Source: Streptomyces roseus (GTDB taxonomy: Bacteria > Actinomycetota > Actinomycetes > Streptomycetales > Streptomycetaceae). From it: a stretch of DNA of 42,629 bases. The notes under the pieces were generated by a model, which was not told the DNA's origin, searched no databases, and worked only from the letters and a program-made list of their open reading frames with translations. Positions 39,613 to 42,629 of the stretch are shown one piece after another (position 1 is the first letter of the stretch; the number at the start of each line of letters is the position of its first letter). A program made the translations under genes and the position numbers. The DNA lies in contig NZ_LFML01000125.1 of assembly GCF_001044425.1 (NCBI RefSeq), positions 1 to 42,629 of the forward strand, given 5' to 3'.

Positions 39613-42516
39613 ATGTCACATGTCACGGAACCGCAAGGGTGGGCGACCCAGCCGCTGCTCGAACGGGAATCCGAGATTCGCGCGATCCACCGCGCGGTGG
39701 ACGAGCTGTGCGGCACCTCGGACAACGGTCCCACCGCACGCCGCGGAGGTGTGCTGACCTTCGCGGGTTCGGGCGGCATCGGCAAGACCACCCTGCTGGC
39801 CGAGGCCCGTCGCCACGCGGCCGAGCGGTCGTGCACCGTACTGTTCGCCCGCGGTGGCGAGCAGGAGAAACAGGTGCCGTTCCACGTGATGCGGCAGCTC
39901 ATCCAGCCGGCCTTCGCCGCGATGACCGAGGACGAACGGCGTGACGTCCTCGGCACCTGGTACAGCATCGTCGCCCCGGCGCTCGGACTGACCGCCGCCC
40001 CGGAGGGCCCGACGGCGCCCGACCCCCAGGGCGTGCGCGACGGACTGGACTGGGTCGTCACCCACCTCACGGTGCGCAGCGCGCCCGTCGTCCTGATCCT
40101 CGACGACGCCCACTGGGCGGACGCCGAATCCCTGGCCTGGCTGACCGCGTTCGCGGCGAGGGCCGAAGAGCTCGCCATGCTGATCATGGTGGCCTGCCGC
40201 CCCGACGAGATCCCCGCCGGCGCGGGCGCCCTGCGCGCCCTGATGATGGGCCGCCAGGGGACCCGCCCGCACGAGCTCGCACCCCTCACCACGACCGCGG
40301 TGGCCCGCATAGTGCGCGACGCCCTCGGGGAGAGCGCGGACGACGTGTTCTGCCGCGAGTGCTGGGCGATCACCGGAGGAAACCCCTTCGAGGTCGTCGA
40401 ACTGGCCATGAAGGGCCGCGACCGCGAGCTGAAGCCGCACCAGGAGAGCATCCCGGAGCTGCGCGATCTTGCTTCCACCGTCAAGGGCAGCGGTCTGATC
40501 GACCGCCTCGAACAGCTCGGGCCCTCCATCGTCCGGCTCGCCTGGGCCGCGGCGGTGCTCGGTACCGCCGTCCCGACCGGCATCGTCGGCAGCGTGGCGG
40601 CCCTCGGTGACGCACAGGTCGCCGACGCCATCAACAAACTGCGGTCCGCGCGCATCCTGACCGTCCTCACCGGCCTGCGCAGCAAGGAGGTCGTCGAGTT
40701 CTTCCATCCGCTCGTCGCCACCGCCGTGTACCGGTCGATCCCGCCCGGTGTGCGCGTCGCGATGCACGGCATGGCCGCGCAGGCCCTGGTCGACGACGGC
40801 CAGGGAGCCGCGGCGGCGGCCCGCCACCTCCTGGAGATGCACCCCGACGGCGATCCCTGGGTCGTCCAGCAGCTGCGCCAGGCGGCGCGCGAGAGCTTCT
40901 CCGCGGGTGCTCCCGACGCCGCACGCCGCTATCTGGCCCGCGCGCTGCGCGAGCCCCCGGACGCGGAGAACCGGGCCGAAGTGCTGTTCGAGCTCGGCTC
41001 CGCGAACCTCCTGCACGATCCCGCGACCACCATCAACCAGCTCAGGGCCGCACTGGAGGAGCCCAAGGCCGAGCAGGGCCTGCGGGAGGCGATCACCTAC
41101 CGGCTGGCCCAGGCCCTCGCCCGCACGGGTCAGCTGGCCGCGGCCGCCGGACTGCTCCAGGAGGAGGCCAAGCAGGCCACCAGCTCCCGTACCCGGCTGC
41201 GCATGCAGGCCGAGCAGTTCAAGTGGAACTCGGTCCGGGTCGACGAGGAGAACTCGCCCGCACGCTCCCGGCTGCTGGCCCAGTTCGCCAAGCGGCTCAC
41301 CGGCCGCGGTCTGGCGGAGCGACACATCCTGGGCCTGCGCGCCTGGGACGCCGCCATGCGCGGCGAACCCGCCGCCACGGCGCTGGAGTACGCGGAGCAG
41401 GCACTGGACGGCGGGATGAGCTGGACCGACCAGGACTTCGGGTTCGAGGTACCGTCGGTCATCGCGGTCACGCTCATGTACTGCGACCAGCCCGGCCGCG
41501 CCGAGGACCTGTTCAACGCCGGCATCGTCGAGTTCGAGGCGAAGGGCTGGCGCGGCTCGCACCTGTCGTTCGTCTACACCCTGCTCGGGTACGTCCGCTT
41601 CCGGCGCGGACGGCTCGCCGAGGCGGAGGACTTCGTCCGCAACGGCCTGCAGATCGCCGACCGTGTCGGGCAGGGCATCCCGGCGCAGTGGTACGCGATC
41701 GGCACGCTCATCGAGACCCTGCTCGCCCGCGGGAACACCGGCGAGGCCCAGCAGGTCGCCGACGACTACAAGCTCGGCGAAGGCTTCCCGGCCGCGGTCG
41801 TCTATCCCGACCCGCAGGCGGTGTGGGGCAAGCTGCTGCTGGCCCAGGGCAGGATCGACGAGGCGATGCGGAACCTGACCGCGGCGGGCAGGCGGCTGGA
41901 TCTGCGCGGCACCCGCAACCCGTCGTGGAGTCCGTGGCAGCTGGACCTGGCGCTGGCGCAGGTGACCCGCGCGCCGGAGCAGGCGCGGTCCACGGCGGCC
42001 GAAGCGGTCGCCCGGGCGCGGGCGTTCGGCACGTCGAGCGCGATCGGCCATGCCCTGCGCGTATCGGCGGCGGCCACGGACCCGGCGCACGCGGCCGTCC
42101 TGCTGCAGGAGGCGGTGGGCCACCTCGAACAGTCCCCGGCCGCCTACGAACTCGCCCACGCCCTCGTCGACCACGGTACGGCCCTGCACGTCCTCGGTGA
42201 TCCGCACCGGGCGGCGCAGCAGCTCTACCGGGGCATGGAGACCGCGTCGGCCTGCGGAGCCGACGGGCTCGCGCGGCGAGCCCGCTCCCAGCTGGTGTCG
42301 GCCGGTCTGCGTCCGCGCCGGCTGCACACGTTCGAGCAGGACACGCTGACCGTGGCCGAGAGCGTGGCGGCCGAGCACGCCGCGCTCGGCCTCGACAACA
42401 CGGCGATCGCGGCCAAGACGCACAGCGACCCGCAGGCGGTCTCCGAGCTCCTGTCGGCGGTCTTCACCAAGCTCGGCACCGACCGCCTGGGCCTGCGCAG
42501 GGCCCTGGGGCTCTGA
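39613..42516 (+). CDS. LAL-type (LuxR family, large ATP-binding) regulator with divergent HTH
   Basis: 967 aa from ATG 39613 with GGAGGGGG upstream. Walker A is GSGGIGKTT near residue 53 and Walker B LILDDAHWADAESLAW near 160. The middle is a long helical, TPR-like part. The last 55 residues (about 911-965) align with the LuxR helix-turn-helix but are altered: LTVAESVAAEHAALGLDNTA in place of LTxRExxVAxLAAxGxSNxx, and DPQAVSELLSAVFTKLG instead of the usual TVExHLxxVxxKLG. DNA binding may be changed. It lies directly after the terpene genes and is the likely pathway regulator. Confidence 0.88.
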   Translation: MSHVTEPQGWATQPLLERESEIRAIHRAVDELCGTSDNGPTARRGGVLTFAGSGGIGKTTLLAEARRHAAERSCTVLFARGGEQEKQVPFHVMRQLIQPAFAAMTEDERRDVLGTWYSIVAPALGLTAAPEGPTAPDPQGVRDGLDWVVTHLTVRSAPVVLILDDAHWADAESLAWLTAFAARAEELAMLIMVACRPDEIPAGAGALRALMMGRQGTRPHELAPLTTTAVARIVRDALGESADDVFCRECWAITGGNPFEVVELAMKGRDRELKPHQESIPELRDLASTVKGSGLIDRLEQLGPSIVRLAWAAAVLGTAVPTGIVGSVAALGDAQVADAINKLRSARILTVLTGLRSKEVVEFFHPLVATAVYRSIPPGVRVAMHGMAAQALVDDGQGAAAAARHLLEMHPDGDPWVVQQLRQAARESFSAGAPDAARRYLARALREPPDAENRAEVLFELGSANLLHDPATTINQLRAALEEPKAEQGLREAITYRLAQALARTGQLAAAAGLLQEEAKQATSSRTRLRMQAEQFKWNSVRVDEENSPARSRLLAQFAKRLTGRGLAERHILGLRAWDAAMRGEPAATALEYAEQALDGGMSWTDQDFGFEVPSVIAVTLMYCDQPGRAEDLFNAGIVEFEAKGWRGSHLSFVYTLLGYVRFRRGRLAEAEDFVRNGLQIADRVGQGIPAQWYAIGTLIETLLARGNTGEAQQVADDYKLGEGFPAAVVYPDPQAVWGKLLLAQGRIDEAMRNLTAAGRRLDLRGTRNPSWSPWQLDLALAQVTRAPEQARSTAAEAVARARAFGTSSAIGHALRVSAAATDPAHAAVLLQEAVGHLEQSPAAYELAHALVDHGTALHVLGDPHRAAQQLYRGMETASACGADGLARRARSQLVSAGLRPRRLHTFEQDTLTVAESVAAEHAALGLDNTAIAAKTHSDPQAVSELLSAVFTKLGTDRLGLRRALGL

Positions 42517-42543
42517 GGAGGCCCCGGTCGTCAAAGGACGAGG

Positions 42544-42579
42544 GGCGGGGCCGGGCGGATGATGCCGCCCGGCCCCGCC
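42544..42579 (+). terminator. Strong hairpin terminator after the LAL gene
   Basis: A perfect 15-bp GC stem (42544-42558 with 42565-42579) and a 6-nt loop ATGATG, 28 bp after the stop codon. It closes the terpene cluster. The remaining 50 bp to the window end hold nothing visible. Confidence 0.85.
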
Positions 42580-42629
42580 TCCGTGTGCGGCGGGGGCGCG
42601 GGGGCAGCCGGCTGCCGCGGGGGCGCGCC

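Noticed and set aside
39616..42534. 972-codon minus-strand open frame opposite the LAL gene
   Set aside because: It mirrors a clear Walker A/B protein on the plus strand and itself reads as Gly/Arg/Leu low complexity.
1..42629. tRNA, rRNA, insertion sequences and attachment sites
   Set aside because: I saw no cloverleaf-type sequence, transposase motifs or terminal inverted repeats with target duplication on either strand.

Overview
The window is very GC-rich DNA with actinomycete codon use (third position nearly always G or C, frequent GTG and TTG starts, GGAGG-type ribosome sites). The gene families (SARP and LAL regulators, PAS/GAF/SpoIIE phosphatase, P450s with their own ferredoxin, a terpene synthase, a DUF5997-type protein) point to Streptomyces or a close relative. 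I see no rRNA, tRNA, CRISPR array or insertion sequence. All family calls come from reading motifs by eye; no database search was run.

Region by region. 1-1745 (-): a HypX-type hydrogenase maturation protein cut by the window edge. 1989-5748: a small conserved protein, a site-2 protease with CBS domains, a PP2C phosphatase, then a divergent pair of an HTH-less LysR effector-domain protein and a DUF5997-type protein. 5876-6562: a GH16-like protein. 6600-7312: two decayed genes. 7487-10444: a large SARP-NB-ARC-TPR regulator, convergent with a hemerythrin-domain protein. 11225-13825: a gene remnant, a SHOCT protein and a LuxR-type two-component system whose kinase is preceded by a 22-bp perfect palindrome. 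13915-15758: a class A beta-lactamase-like serine hydrolase translationally coupled to a LysR regulator. 15844-18526: an esterase lipoprotein of the PHB depolymerase type, a 3-hydroxybutyrate dehydrogenase and an exported HAD phosphatase. 18624-21538 (-): a ferredoxin, ferredoxin reductase and P450 operon. 21653-25714 (-): a membrane protein, a sigma factor coupled to a large IclR-domain protein, and a small P-loop kinase. 25743-27833: a PAS-GAF-SpoIIE phosphatase.

27957-34620 holds a compact fatty-acyl gene set: ACP and KAS II-type ketosynthase (coupled by a TTGA overlap), a PlsC-type acyltransferase, and an operon of lipase-like hydrolase, a divergent P450-like protein and a KAS III. It has a starter enzyme, an elongation enzyme, a carrier, an acyl-transfer enzyme, a possible oxidase and a hydrolase, but no ketoreductase, dehydratase, enoyl reductase or malonyl transferase. 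It would therefore have to borrow those steps from primary fatty acid synthesis. This is my first candidate for an undescribed pathway.

34940-36480 carries a dienelactone hydrolase-type protein and an unknown protein. 37001-42516 is a second biosynthetic unit: a class I terpene synthase with intact metal motifs, a P450 22 bp downstream, and a large LAL-type regulator with a divergent C-terminal LuxR helix-turn-helix. It is preceded by about 520 bp of lower-GC DNA full of inverted repeats and followed by a strong hairpin terminator. The expected product is an oxidised (probably sesqui-) terpene.
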